DNA from: Planctomycetota bacterium
GTDB taxonomy: Bacteria; Planctomycetota; UBA1135; GCA-002686595
Direction: 5' to 3'
Length of the DNA: 64,000 nucleotides
Assembly: GCA_026692665.1 (NCBI GenBank)
Contig: JAPLOF010000020.1
Coordinates: 62,001 to 126,000, forward strand
A program made the translations under genes and the position numbers. This document shows, one piece after another, positions 52,111 to 61,711 of the stretch. Position 1 is the stretch's first letter; each line of letters opens with the position of its first letter. The notes under the pieces are model-generated. The model searched no databases, was not told the DNA's origin, and saw nothing but the letters and a program-made list of their open reading frames with translations.

Positions 52111-52974
52111 TCAGGATTTCGCGGCGAAACGCAGCGCGGAGAACTCGCGCGCGGCGCCGAGCACCGCGCGCTCGATCGGCAGTCGTTCGGTGGACGAACC
52201 CGTCCAGAAACCGTGGCCCGACGTGTGGTCGAGCATGTACTGCGCGTCCTTCGGCGTCTCCATGGCGGCGCCGTGCGCGACGAGGATCGCCTCGGGATGG
52301 AGCTTGCGGACCTGCTGGTACACGGCCTCCGTGCGCTTCGCGGTCTCCGCGATCGTCTCGCCCGAGTCGTACCCGGTCCGGCCGCCCTTCGTCGTGCCCG
52401 CGTGGAAGCAGAAGATGTCCGGCTTCGCGCCCTTGGCCAGCGCGAGCGAGTCCTCCTCGTCGAACGCCAGGCCGATGGTCACGTGGCCCATTTCCTTGGC
52501 CAGCACCAGCATGTCGATCTCGTTCTGGAACGTGATGCCGCTCTTCACGAGCACCTGGTAGATCGTGCTGTCCTTGTCCACGTAGCTGAGCGACGGCCCG
52601 ATGTTCGAGACCGAGTTCACGCCGATCGACAGCAGGTGCTGCAGCACCGTGCGCATGTCGCGCAGCGGATCGTTGGCGTTCAGGCAGGCGCACACGAACG
52701 ACTTGCCCTCGATCGCGGGCAGGATGTCCTGCTCCGTGTAGCGCAGCGTCTGCTCGTTCGAGTCCAGGATCGGCCACATCATGGCCATCGTCCCCATGCC
52801 GTTCGCGCGCAGGCGCGCCCCCGAGAAGGTGTTGATGCAGTCCACGCCGGCCTGCTCGAGCAGCTTCGCGACCAGGCCGCTGCCCGCGCTCGCGATCATG
52901 ACGGGAGTTCGCGACGCGACCTTCTTCGCGAGCTTGGCGAGGATCTCGGTGCGGTTCGTTCGGCGGACGATCAA
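52111..52974 (-). CDS. phosphoenolpyruvate-hydrolase-family TIM-barrel protein (Tm-1 C-terminal half homologue)
   Basis: 287 residues starting at TTG, with AAGGAA seven bases upstream. The sequence follows the COG5564 TIM-barrel family: MIASAGSGLVAKLLEQAGVDCINTFSGARLRANGMGTMAMMWP, VCACLNANDP, GVNSVSNIGPSLSYVD, FHAGTTKGGRTGYDSGETI and LVAHGAAMETP. In plants and some fungi this barrel is fused behind the UPF0261 domain; here the two are separate adjacent genes. Substrate uncertain. Confidence 0.87.
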   Translation of the reverse strand: MIVRRTNRTEILAKLAKKVASRTPVMIASAGSGLVAKLLEQAGVDCINTFSGARLRANGMGTMAMMWPILDSNEQTLRYTEQDILPAIEGKSFVCACLNANDPLRDMRTVLQHLLSIGVNSVSNIGPSLSYVDKDSTIYQVLVKSGITFQNEIDMLVLAKEMGHVTIGLAFDEEDSLALAKGAKPDIFCFHAGTTKGGRTGYDSGETIAETAKRTEAVYQQVRKLHPEAILVAHGAAMETPKDAQYMLDHTSGHGFWTGSSTERLPIERAVLGAAREFSALRFAAKS

Positions 52975-53031
52975 GGGACAGTTCCTTTCGCTGGACGTGA
53001 GGTCCGCGTAGCGTACTGGCGGAGGAAGCAC

Positions 53032-54111
53032 ATGCGCACCATCTCGAACGTGTCCGTTTCGATTCTCGCCGTCCTGGTCCTCGGTTCCGGGCTCGCGCGA
53101 GCCGAGGAGCAGGCGACCGCGGCCACGCCCGTTCCGGCGCCCTTCGTCCCGCTCGTCTACCAGGGCCTGAACGGCGCCGGCGCGGGCAAGCACGTCGTCC
53201 TGGTCAGCGGCGACGAGGAGTACCGCTCCGAGGAGGCCTTGCCGCAGTTGGCGCGGATCCTCAGCAGCCAGCACGGATTCCGCTGCACGGTCCTCTTCGC
53301 GATCGACCCGGCGACGGGCGCGATCGATCCAGACAAGCGCGACTCGATCCCCGGGCTCGCGGCGCTCGACACGGCCGACCTGCTCGTGCTGTTCACGCGA
53401 TTCCGGCGCCTGCCCGACGAGGACATGCGTCACGTCGTCGCCTACGTCGAGAGCGGCAAGCCGATCATCGGCATCCGGACCGCGACGCACGCCTTCGCCT
53501 ACGAGCCCGACTCGAAGAGCCCGTACGCGCGCTGGTCGTGGGACAGCCAGCAGTGGCCGGGCGGCTTCGGCAAGCAGGTCCTCGGCGAGACCTGGGTCGC
53601 GCACCACGGCAAGCACGGCACGGAGAGCACGCGCGGCGTCGTGCCCGAGTCGGCGAAGGCGCTCCCGATCCTGCGTGGCGTGCGGGACGTGTGGGGGCCG
53701 ACGGACGTGTACGCGGTCGGTGCGCTCCCGCCCGACGCGATCGTGCTGCTCGAGGGCTCGATCCTCGCGAACATGGAGCCGACCGCGGCCGCCGTCGACG
53801 ATGCGCGCAACGCGCCTCGCATGCCGATCGCCTGGATCCGCGAGCGTGCGCTCGCGGGCGGCAAGAAGCAGCGCGTCGCCTGCGCGACGATCGGCTCGTC
53901 GCAGGACCTGCGCTCGCGCGACCTGCGGCGCCTCTACGTGAACCTCGCCTACTGGGGGCTCGGCCTGGAGGACCAGATCGCCGCCGAGCCGCGCGCCGAG
54001 GTCGTGGGCACCTTCGAGCCGACCCCCTTCGGCTTCGGCGCGTTCCGCCGCGGGATGAAGCCGGCGGACTTCGCGCTGCCGGCGCCGGCGAAGACGCCGA
54101 GCGGGGGCTGA
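53032..54111 (+). CDS. secreted ThuA-like protein (trehalose-utilisation fold)
   Basis: 359 residues with a signal peptide (ends near ARA, about 23). ThuA-type fold of the class-I amidotransferase kind: HVVLVSGDEEYRSEEALPQLARIL, TADLLVLFTRFRRLPDEDM, GKPIIGIRTATHAFAY (where amidotransferases have Cys), and VAHHGKHG, then MPIAWIRE. DUF1080 and ThuA genes co-occur in planctomycete sugar clusters. GGAGGA lies seven bases upstream. Divergent from the Tm-1-like operon and convergent with the 1610-residue gene. Confidence 0.82.
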   Translation: MRTISNVSVSILAVLVLGSGLARAEEQATAATPVPAPFVPLVYQGLNGAGAGKHVVLVSGDEEYRSEEALPQLARILSSQHGFRCTVLFAIDPATGAIDPDKRDSIPGLAALDTADLLVLFTRFRRLPDEDMRHVVAYVESGKPIIGIRTATHAFAYEPDSKSPYARWSWDSQQWPGGFGKQVLGETWVAHHGKHGTESTRGVVPESAKALPILRGVRDVWGPTDVYAVGALPPDAIVLLEGSILANMEPTAAAVDDARNAPRMPIAWIRERALAGGKKQRVACATIGSSQDLRSRDLRRLYVNLAYWGLGLEDQIAAEPRAEVVGTFEPTPFGFGAFRRGMKPADFALPAPAKTPSGG

Positions 54112-54125
54112 TCGAGCCCGCCTTC

Positions 54126-54178
54126 CGGTCCGAACTCCGCGCAAGTGAGCCAGGCACACTTGCGCGGAGTTCGGACCG
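54126..54178. repeat. inverted repeat, REP-like family copy 3
   Basis: 22-bp perfect arms 54126-54147 and 54157-54178 (CGGTCCGAACTCC, then GCGCAAGTG) around the loop AGCCAGGCA. Read in reverse the core is GTGCCTGGCTCACTTG, as in the other copies. It lies between convergent stop codons (54111 and 54193). Confidence 0.8.
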
Positions 54179-54192
54179 ATCGCGATCCGACC

Positions 54193-57100
54193 TCAGCGCT
54201 TCAGCGACACGAGGTAGGCCAGGAGGTCGAGGATCTCCGCGCGCTCGAACGTCGAGAGCAGGCCGCTCGGCATCACGGACACCTTGGACGTCGCGCGGTC
54301 CTCGACGTCCTCGAGCGCGAGTTCGACCGGCACGCCGCCGTAGGGATCGACCTGGACGCGCACCGTCCTGGCGTCCTGCGACACGATGCGGCCGGCGACG
54401 ACGCGGCCGTCGGTCGTCTGCAGGATCTCGGCCACGAACTCGGGCGCGATCGTCTTCGACGGGTCGAGCACGTTCTGCAGGATCTCGGCCGGCGTGTAGC
54501 GGGCGACGACGCCGCGCAGCTCGGGCCCGGTCGTCCCGCCCACGTCGTCGACCTTGTGGCACGAGAGGCAGGACGCGGCCTCGAACACGGCGCGTCCGCG
54601 CGCGGCGTCGCGGGTCGAGATCTTCGCGGTGTCCTGCGCGAGCTCGTCGTACCTCCAATTGCGCACGAACTTGCGCGTCGGCCCGGCTTGTGCGATCGCG
54701 GATTCCTCCGCGCCGTCCTCGCTGGCGACGACCCGCAGGATCCCGTTCATGCGGATCCAGTGGCCGGGGAACGTGCAGACGTAGGGGTAGTCGCCGAGCT
54801 CCGTCGGCGCGATGAACGCCAGCGTCTCCGTCGTGCCGGGCTGCAGGAGCTTCGACGCGTGCAGCACCTCGGGCATGTCGGGCACGAAGTTCTTCGACCA
54901 CGCGTCAGGCGACGCGTTCATGGCCTCCGCCGCCATGCCGACCTTCGCGAGCGCACCGCGCGCCGCGACGACCAGGTTGTGCGGCATGATGTCGACGTTC
55001 TCGAAGACCAGCTCGACGGGCCTGCCGGCCGCGACCACGATCAGGGCGCGGTCGTAGGTGAGGCTGTCGGGCACCGGACGGAGCACCGCGACCTTCGGGC
55101 CCGCACGACGGCGCGCGATCCGCAACTCGGCGACGGCCTTCGGCTCGATTCCCGCGTCGGCCGCGGTCAGTTCGTCGGCCAGTGCCAGCCAACCGCGGTC
55201 GACATGTGCCGCGGCGCGCTCCGCGAGCTTCTGCGTGAGGTCGAGCGCGACAGTCTTCGCGGTCCCCGCCGGCCACCTGGCGACCGGGATCGTGCGCAGG
55301 GCGCCGATCGCGGCCGAGCCGATCGATGGATCGAAGGCCCGATCGGCGAGCGCTTTCGCGGCCGGCGCGGCGCGGTCAGGAGACTTCGCCAGTGCGCCCA
55401 GCGCGCTCGCCGCGGCTCGGCGCACGAGCATTTCGTTGTCGACGAGGCTCCACGTCGCGCTGGCGGCCACGTCGGGCAAGGAGACGTCCTGCACCAGCCT
55501 CCGGTCGCCATCGAGCAGCGCGATGCGCACGCCCTGCAGTCGCTTGCCGAGCGACTCGTCCGTGCGGTTCCAGATCACGACCCGATCGACCGCCACTTCG
55601 TCCCCGAGGTCGAGCTCCCACCAGGGATCCGGCCGATCCTCGATCGTGTGCGTCTGCCCATCGTCGGCCCAAGCGCCGCTCGTGTTGCCGTCGATCGCGC
55701 GTTCGGCGCTCCCGTTCCAGTTCGTCGTCGACTGCGAGGCCCGGCCGCTTCGTGCGACGTTCGTCGCGCCGTCGAAGACCTCCACCTCGGCGAGCGTGAG
55801 CGTCCGCTTCGGTCCGGCGAGCTCGACCCGCAGGTAGCGCCCCCGCGTCGGCGCGCGCGACGTGCCCGCGACCGGAGCGTCGAGGACGCCGAGCACGCGC
55901 GGGAACACCGACTGGAGCGCGAACTCGTCGTGGACGAACGGTACGGCTTCGAGAAGGCTCGTTCGCGCTTGTGGCGTGAGCGCCTCAGTCCAGGAATCCT
56001 CGAAGGAACCGCGGTGGTCGACCCACGCCGCGGTTGCGAGTCTTCGTGTCGCGCTGCGCCGCGCAGTCTGCCGGAGATCGGCGAGATCTGACGGGAACTC
56101 CCTCTGGGCGACCTTCGGGAGCGCCTGGAACAGGCCGGAGAGGAGGTGGTCGGTGTGCCCGCCTTCCTGCTGGTCGGCGCGCGCGATCGCCGCGGCCAGC
56201 TCGCCGACCGCTCGCGTGGAGCGGAGCGTCGCGAGGCCGCGGGCCGCGAGCTCGTACTGCTCGGGCTCGAGGCCGTGGCGACCCAGGAGCTCGGCGTACA
56301 GGGCGGCGCTGGGCGACTTCTGCGCCAGCAGCACGTCGGTTTCGGTCCGCGACAACACCCACGCCTGCGCCTTCGGATCCGACGCCGCGAACGTTCCGCC
56401 CTGCGCGACCTCCGCGCGCCACATGGGCTCCAGCGCGCGCATCGTCTCCGTCAGCGAGTACTCGAGGTTCGCGTCCATCGGCTTCGCGAGCACGCGCAGC
56501 GTCGTCTCCGCCGCCGCGGCCGTCGGCACGAAGCTCAGCGCGACCAGCGCCTCGAGGCGCACGCGCGGGTGCTCATCCTGGACGGACCGGGCGAGGAACG
56601 GCAGCGGATCGCCGATCTCGCGCCGCAGGTTGCGCACGACGCGCGTCGCGGCGGCTCGCGCGCGCGGCTCGGGCGAGCGCAAGACGCTCCCGAGCAGTTC
56701 GCGGTCGAGCACGTGGTGCTGCGCCTGCAACCACAGCGCCTCGAGCCGGTGGTGTTCGAATCCCGGTTCCTTCGGATCGAGCTTGCCAGCCCACGTACGC
56801 GCCGCCTCGACGACGTCCTTCGACGGCCGCGACGACAGCTCGATGCGCGATCGGTAGCGCACGCGGTCCTCGGGCGACTTCAGCAGGTCGATCAGCTCGG
56901 GGATGGGCCGTCCCGCGATGGCGACGGGCTTCACGAGCGGCCGGCCCCGTGCGGTGACGCGGTACACGCGGCCGTGCACGTGGTCGCGGCTCGGGTCGCG
57001 CAGGTGGTGCTGCATGTGCCCGATCAGCGGGTTCTGCCAGTCCAGGAAGTACAGCGCGCCGTCCGGCCCGATCTCGAGGTCCACGGGCCGGAAGTTCGGA

Positions 57101-59025
57101 TCCGCGCTGTAGACGATCGGCTCGCGCTCGTCCGCGCCGAAGCCCGAGCCGTCGTCGCGCAGGTGGTAGCGGAAGATGCCCTGGAACCCGATCACGTTCG
57201 CGATCAGGTAGTCGCCCAGCATCTCGGACGGGAAGTGGCCGCCCGACAGGATCTCGGTGCCGCCGGCGGGCCGGCTGCGCTGCTCGAAGAACGTGTCGAT
57301 GCGCGGGTGCTGCTGCGGCGATTCGAGCGCACCCGTGATCGGCAGCGCGTAGAAGTTCTCGTTGCCCGTGCCGTCGGTGATGAAGTCCTGGCCCCAGGCG
57401 TCGAAGACGTGACCATGCGGGTTCAGGAATCCGTAGGGCGCGTAGCGCTCCAGACGCCGCGTGCGCGGCTCGTAGCGCCACGCGCACCCGTCCCGTTGAC
57501 GCACGACGCCGTGCACCGTCTCGACCTGCGTGCGGTGGAAGATCCCTTCCTGGAAGTACAGCGCGCCGTCCGGCCCGAGCACGAAGCTGTTCGACGAGTG
57601 GTGCGTGTCCGCCGACGCGAGTCCTTCGAGCACGTTCTCCCGGCTGTCGCAGACGCCGTCGCCGTCCGTGTCGCGCAGGAACTGCAGGTTCGGCGCCGTC
57701 GCGACGAACACGCCGCCGTTCCAGAACTCGAACCCCGTGGGGTTGTGCAGGTCGGACACGAACGCCTTGCAGGTGTCGGCGCGCCCGTCGCCGTCGACGT
57801 CCTCCAGCACGAGCAGCTTGTCGCGCGCCGGCTCGTCGGGCTTCGAGTTCGGATAGGACGGCCACACGGCGACCCACAGGCGGCCGCGCGTGTCGAACGA
57901 CATCTGGACCGGCTTCGCCAGGTCGGGGAAGCGCGATTCGTCGGCGAACAACGTGACGTCGAGCCCTTTGCCGGGCGTCATTCGCCCGATCGCCTCGGAA
58001 CCCGAGAGGAAGCGGTGCGCGCCGTTCGGGCCGTCGCCGGGGCGGTTCGTCGGCACCGGGATCTGCGGCGGGACGGGGACGCGCGGCAGCGATTCGGCCG
58101 GCAGGCCGCGCACCTGTTCCCAGATGCGCGAGTCGAGGTTCGCGCACTCCGCGTCGAGCCACTCGAGCTCGCGCTGCATCACCTCGCGGTTCGTCTGGTC
58201 GTTGTACGTCAGCAGCGAGCGCTCGCCGAAGACGTTGTAGCCGTCCGCGACGTGGTGGCGGCGGAACCAGCGCGCGTCCTTGGCGGCGACGAGCGTGCGA
58301 ACGGCCGCGAGGCGCGCCGCGTCGGGCTCGGCCGCGCCCGGGAGCAGGGCCTGCGCGAGCACGCGCGCGAACGCCGCGTTCCCGCGTTCGTTCAGGTGGA
58401 TGCCGTCGATCGTCAGCGGCTCCGCGCTCGCCTGGTACGCCGCGAGCATCGGCGTGTAGACGTCGGCGAAGGGAACGCGCTGGGCGCGCGCGACCTCGGC
58501 GATGACGCCGTTGTACGCGGAGATGCGCGCGTTCTGGGCGGCCGCTTCCGGCAGCAGGGGATTGCCCAGGTCCTCGAACGGGATCGACGCGACGAGCGCG
58601 ATCCGCGTCAGGCCCTCGGCCGCGCGCCCGTCGTACTGGCGGCTTCGCACGTGCTCGACCCACGTCCCGAGGTCGCCGCGAAACGTCTCGAGCCCCTCCG
58701 GGCCGCGGAACGACTCGCCGTAGCCGAACATCCCGATCACGACCGTCGCACCGACCTGCGTCAGGTGCTCGTCCGGCGTCCCGAAGCCGTTCGTGCGCTG
58801 TCGCGTGACGACCTCGTCGCCCGAGAAGCCGAGGTTGCGGACGCTGACGCCGAGATCGGGATGCGCGAGCTGCACGCGCGCCTCGAACGACCCGTCGTGA
58901 AGCATGCGCTCCGCGAGCGCGTTGCCGACGATCGCCACGACGTCGTGCTGGCGAAGCTCGAACTGCGCCTGCACGGTCGCCTGGAGCAGGAGGGTGGAGC
59001 CGACGCCGAGGGCCAGTCTGCGCAT
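54193..59025 (-). CDS. giant PVC protein: GDSL-like region, propeller, HEAT, discoidin, cupredoxin and cytochrome c
   Basis: 1610 residues, exported. About 20-230 is an SGNH/GDSL-like region (GNALAERM; LGFSGDEV; DGIHLNERGN), but the Ser motif is GNAL. About 345-700 is a PVC propeller (AVWPSYPNSKPDE; LVLEDVDGDGRAD; DGALYFQEG). HEAT-like helices cover about 700-1040, and about 1060-1190 is a discoidin-like module (RYLRVEL; AIDGNTSGAWADDGQTHT). About 1330-1440 is a type-1 copper domain with His 1349, Cys 1417, His 1422 and Met 1426. A cytochrome c domain with C1486-L-S-C-H1490 leads to the C-terminal haem-binding module. Electron flow from a sugar substrate via propeller, copper and haem is a plausible reading. 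Confidence 0.88.
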   Translation of the reverse strand: MRRLALGVGSTLLLQATVQAQFELRQHDVVAIVGNALAERMLHDGSFEARVQLAHPDLGVSVRNLGFSGDEVVTRQRTNGFGTPDEHLTQVGATVVIGMFGYGESFRGPEGLETFRGDLGTWVEHVRSRQYDGRAAEGLTRIALVASIPFEDLGNPLLPEAAAQNARISAYNGVIAEVARAQRVPFADVYTPMLAAYQASAEPLTIDGIHLNERGNAAFARVLAQALLPGAAEPDAARLAAVRTLVAAKDARWFRRHHVADGYNVFGERSLLTYNDQTNREVMQRELEWLDAECANLDSRIWEQVRGLPAESLPRVPVPPQIPVPTNRPGDGPNGAHRFLSGSEAIGRMTPGKGLDVTLFADESRFPDLAKPVQMSFDTRGRLWVAVWPSYPNSKPDEPARDKLLVLEDVDGDGRADTCKAFVSDLHNPTGFEFWNGGVFVATAPNLQFLRDTDGDGVCDSRENVLEGLASADTHHSSNSFVLGPDGALYFQEGIFHRTQVETVHGVVRQRDGCAWRYEPRTRRLERYAPYGFLNPHGHVFDAWGQDFITDGTGNENFYALPITGALESPQQHPRIDTFFEQRSRPAGGTEILSGGHFPSEMLGDYLIANVIGFQGIFRYHLRDDGSGFGADEREPIVYSADPNFRPVDLEIGPDGALYFLDWQNPLIGHMQHHLRDPSRDHVHGRVYRVTARGRPLVKPVAIAGRPIPELIDLLKSPEDRVRYRSRIELSSRPSKDVVEAARTWAGKLDPKEPGFEHHRLEALWLQAQHHVLDRELLGSVLRSPEPRARAAATRVVRNLRREIGDPLPFLARSVQDEHPRVRLEALVALSFVPTAAAAETTLRVLAKPMDANLEYSLTETMRALEPMWRAEVAQGGTFAASDPKAQAWVLSRTETDVLLAQKSPSAALYAELLGRHGLEPEQYELAARGLATLRSTRAVGELAAAIARADQQEGGHTDHLLSGLFQALPKVAQREFPSDLADLRQTARRSATRRLATAAWVDHRGSFEDSWTEALTPQARTSLLEAVPFVHDEFALQSVFPRVLGVLDAPVAGTSRAPTRGRYLRVELAGPKRTLTLAEVEVFDGATNVARSGRASQSTTNWNGSAERAIDGNTSGAWADDGQTHTIEDRPDPWWELDLGDEVAVDRVVIWNRTDESLGKRLQGVRIALLDGDRRLVQDVSLPDVAASATWSLVDNEMLVRRAAASALGALAKSPDRAAPAAKALADRAFDPSIGSAAIGALRTIPVARWPAGTAKTVALDLTQKLAERAAAHVDRGWLALADELTAADAGIEPKAVAELRIARRRAGPKVAVLRPVPDSLTYDRALIVVAAGRPVELVFENVDIMPHNLVVAARGALAKVGMAAEAMNASPDAWSKNFVPDMPEVLHASKLLQPGTTETLAFIAPTELGDYPYVCTFPGHWIRMNGILRVVASEDGAEESAIAQAGPTRKFVRNWRYDELAQDTAKISTRDAARGRAVFEAASCLSCHKVDDVGGTTGPELRGVVARYTPAEILQNVLDPSKTIAPEFVAEILQTTDGRVVAGRIVSQDARTVRVQVDPYGGVPVELALEDVEDRATSKVSVMPSGLLSTFERAEILDLLAYLVSLKR

Positions 59026-59079
59026 CGGCGCAGTCTACAGACTGTCGCCACGGTCGCAGGCCCGAGCCCGGGCCGCCCT

Positions 59080-60582
59080 TCAGGACAGCGGCGGCAACTG
59101 TCCGGCGCGCACGAACGCGGCTTCGTACAGGTAGAGGCCGACCAGCGCGAGCACAGTGACCGCCGCCAGGAGCGCGATCGGCGCCGAGAGGGTCCACCAG
59201 GCCATCGTCAGCGCCGCGGGCACGATCGCGCCCACGAGGATCGAGGTCTGGAACGCCCGCGGGATCCCGTGGATCCCGATCGTGCCGAGGAACGCCGCAG
59301 CCTGCCGCGCGTTCTCCGTCGGGTGCCGCTTCATGCGCTCGGCCGCGGCGAAGGCCGCGTGCAGCAGGGCCGACGCGACGACGATCAAGGCCAGCTTGGC
59401 CGGCGCATCCGCGAACGGCGCGAGCGCCACCGCGCCGCACATCACGGCCTGCACGAGCAGGTGGGGGAGGACCAGCCCGCCCTGCCACAGGTCGCGGCCC
59501 TCGCACTGCTGGAACAGGAACGCCGTGTAGCCCGCCGTCGCGAGCCCGAAGATCGCGTTCGGCCAGCGCAGTCCGTCGGCGATCGCGTCGTACCCGAGGA
59601 AACGCGCCGCCAGGATCGCGAACGTCGTCGCGCCGAACGCGGAGAGCACCCAGCCGCCCTTGACGAGCCAGCTCTTCGTGTTGGGTCGCGTGAGCAGACG
59701 GAAGAAGAGCATCGGCCGCGCGAGGTCGTGCACGAGGAGGAAGGTCGTGATCAGCGTGAAGAGGAGCGCGAGAGCTTCGGGTAGGTACGCGCCGGCCCAG
59801 CCGCCGAGCCCCAGCGCCGCCGCGAACGGCGCGAGCACCGCCGCGCCGGCCGCGATGCCCTTCGTGACGAGGTAGGCCGCGACGTGCCAGCCCCACTCGA
59901 CCCGGTGGCCGGCGTCGAGCACCGTGCGCGTGTCGGCCTGCGTCGCGATCTCTTCGGGCCAGGCGTCGGTCTTGTGCGGCGGGCGATCGCTCCAGATGTA
60001 CGTCTCGGGACGCTCGGCGCGGCCGGGATGCAGCATCGTCGGCTCGACCTCGACGTAGTGGACGTTGGGGCCCGTGCCCTGCTCGAGGCGGCGCTGCTCG
60101 GTCGGCAGCTCGCCGACCATCTTGGAGATGCGCGACGTCGGGTCGTGCAGGTCGCCGGCGATGATCGCGCCCTCGGGGCACACGACGACGCACGCGGGCT
60201 CGAGCTGCTTCTCGACGCGGTGCGCGCAGAAGTGGCACTTCTCGGCGCTCCCGGTGTCCTCGTTCAGGTAGATCGCGTCGTAAGGACAGCCCTGCATGCA
60301 CGCGCGGCAGCCGATGCACGCGTCGCGGTCGAGGTCCACGATGCCGTCCGTCCGCTTCGAGAGCGCGTTGACCGGACAGATCGTGACGCACGGCGCCTTC
60401 GTGCAGTGGTTGCAGCGCAGCACCGCGAAGTGGCGCTTGACGGCTGGGAAGCGGCCCTTCTCCTGGTACTTCACCCACGTCCGGAAGTTGCCGACCGGGA
60501 CGTCGTTCTCGGCCTTGCACGCGACGGTGCAGGCGTGGCAGCCGATGCAGCGCCGGTGGTCGATCAGGAAGCCGTATTGCAT
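59080..60582 (-). CDS. fused 4Fe-4S ferredoxin and NrfD/DmsC-type membrane anchor
   Basis: 500 residues from ATG 60582 (family start M-x-YGF-x-ID; ATG 60597 and 60600 are in frame). The N-terminal half binds iron-sulfur clusters: CIGCHACTVAC, CNHCTKAPCVTICP, CIGCRACMQGCP and CHFCAHRVEKQLEPACVVVCP, 16 cysteines for four 4Fe-4S clusters. From about 255 come eight membrane helices of the NrfD/DmsC type that would exchange electrons with quinone. Usually this protein pairs with a molybdopterin subunit; the candidate here is 42945-45734. The fusion of ferredoxin and anchor is natural in some relatives. Confidence 0.85.
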   Translation of the reverse strand: MQYGFLIDHRRCIGCHACTVACKAENDVPVGNFRTWVKYQEKGRFPAVKRHFAVLRCNHCTKAPCVTICPVNALSKRTDGIVDLDRDACIGCRACMQGCPYDAIYLNEDTGSAEKCHFCAHRVEKQLEPACVVVCPEGAIIAGDLHDPTSRISKMVGELPTEQRRLEQGTGPNVHYVEVEPTMLHPGRAERPETYIWSDRPPHKTDAWPEEIATQADTRTVLDAGHRVEWGWHVAAYLVTKGIAAGAAVLAPFAAALGLGGWAGAYLPEALALLFTLITTFLLVHDLARPMLFFRLLTRPNTKSWLVKGGWVLSAFGATTFAILAARFLGYDAIADGLRWPNAIFGLATAGYTAFLFQQCEGRDLWQGGLVLPHLLVQAVMCGAVALAPFADAPAKLALIVVASALLHAAFAAAERMKRHPTENARQAAAFLGTIGIHGIPRAFQTSILVGAIVPAALTMAWWTLSAPIALLAAVTVLALVGLYLYEAAFVRAGQLPPLS

Positions 60583-60854
60583 GTGGGGGCGCGCCATCAT
60601 GGCGGCGCGCCACGCGCAGGCAAGTCCGGCCCGCGCGGAGTCGTATCCCCGGGCACTCGCCGGTCCCGCGGACCCGCGGTCGCCCACGCACCAGGACGCC
60701 CCGGTCCGCTGTCGGCAACCCGACTGCGCGATTCCGCTGCGAGGGCCGCCCGGGCCCATGCCGATCACGCCGCGCGCGAGCTCTGGATACGCTCTGCGCG
60801 ACCCGGTCGAGCGCGAGCCGCCCTCGCCGAGATCGCTCGGGTCGGAGCCGAAGC

Positions 60855-61649
60855 ATGATCATCGCACTCGCCTCGCCGCGCGTCGCCAGGTCCCTGGACG
60901 AGGGTCTCGAGAAGGTGGACCGGCTCCTGTCCGAAGCCGCGGGGCAGGGCGCGCAGATCGTCTGCTTCCCGGAGGCCTGGCTGCCGGGACTGCGCGGGCA
61001 GGACTTCGAGGTGCTCGAGTACGGCCCGCGCGAGGAGGAGCGCGTGCTGCGCGCCGTGGCCGCGTCGGCGCGCGCGCACGCGGTGGCGACGATCCTCGGG
61101 CTGGAGCGGATCACCGCGGAGGGACGCCAGATCGCCGCCGTCGTCTTCGACGCCGCTGGCCGGATCCAGGGCTGGCAGACCAAGAACCAGATCGACCCGA
61201 CCGAGGATCGGTACTACGTGCCCGGGAACACGCGCCAGCTGTTCGAGGTCGGCGGCGTGAAGTTCGGGATCGCGATCTGCCACGAGGGTTGGCGCTATCC
61301 CGAGACGGTGCGGTGGGCGGCGGTGCGCGGCGCGAAGATCGTCTTCCATCCCCACCACACGGGGACCCATCACGCCGGCGTCCGGCTGGAGCAGTTCGGT
61401 TCGTCGAGCGCGCCCTACTACGAGAAGGCGATGCAGATGCGCAGCATCGAGAACACGATCTGGTTCGCGAGCGTCAACTACGCGCTGCCGTTCCAGGAGT
61501 CGGCCACGAGCCTCATCGACCCCTCGGGACGATGCCACGCGTACCTGCCCTACGGTCGCGAGGGCGTGCTCGTGCAGTCGATCGAGGTCGAGAAGGCGAC
61601 CGGACTGCTGGCCGCGCGCTACGCTCCCGAGCGCTACAGGGACTCGTGA
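60855..61649 (+). CDS. carbon-nitrogen hydrolase (nitrilase superfamily)
   Basis: 264 residues, the family size. Catalytic triad visible: Glu 40 in FPEAW, Lys 110 in TKNQID and Cys 142 in ICHEGWRYPE. Closing signatures YEKAMQMRSIENTIWFASVNYA fit the amidase/nitrilase fold. It would hydrolyse an amide or nitrile to acid and ammonia; the substrate is not readable. It stands alone, divergent from the ferredoxin-NrfD gene. Confidence 0.9.
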   Translation: MIIALASPRVARSLDEGLEKVDRLLSEAAGQGAQIVCFPEAWLPGLRGQDFEVLEYGPREEERVLRAVAASARAHAVATILGLERITAEGRQIAAVVFDAAGRIQGWQTKNQIDPTEDRYYVPGNTRQLFEVGGVKFGIAICHEGWRYPETVRWAAVRGAKIVFHPHHTGTHHAGVRLEQFGSSSAPYYEKAMQMRSIENTIWFASVNYALPFQESATSLIDPSGRCHAYLPYGREGVLVQSIEVEKATGLLAARYAPERYRDS

Positions 61650-61654
61650 GCGGA

Positions 61655-61680
61655 GGGAGCCGCACGGCGCCGCGGCTCCC
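61655..61680. terminator. hairpin terminator between convergent genes
   Basis: 9-bp stem GGGAGCCGC with an 8-nt loop (ACGGCGCC), just after the nitrilase-family stop and before the stop of the convergent surface-protein gene. Confidence 0.5.
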
Positions 61681-61711
61681 GCGGACACCGTGCGGCGGTC
61701 GACCCGCTCGA

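Noticed and set aside
56146-61183. Long antisense open frames across the 1610-residue gene and the ferredoxin-NrfD gene
   Set aside because: Same GC effect; composition is random and Arg-rich with no domains, and the opposite-strand genes are clear.
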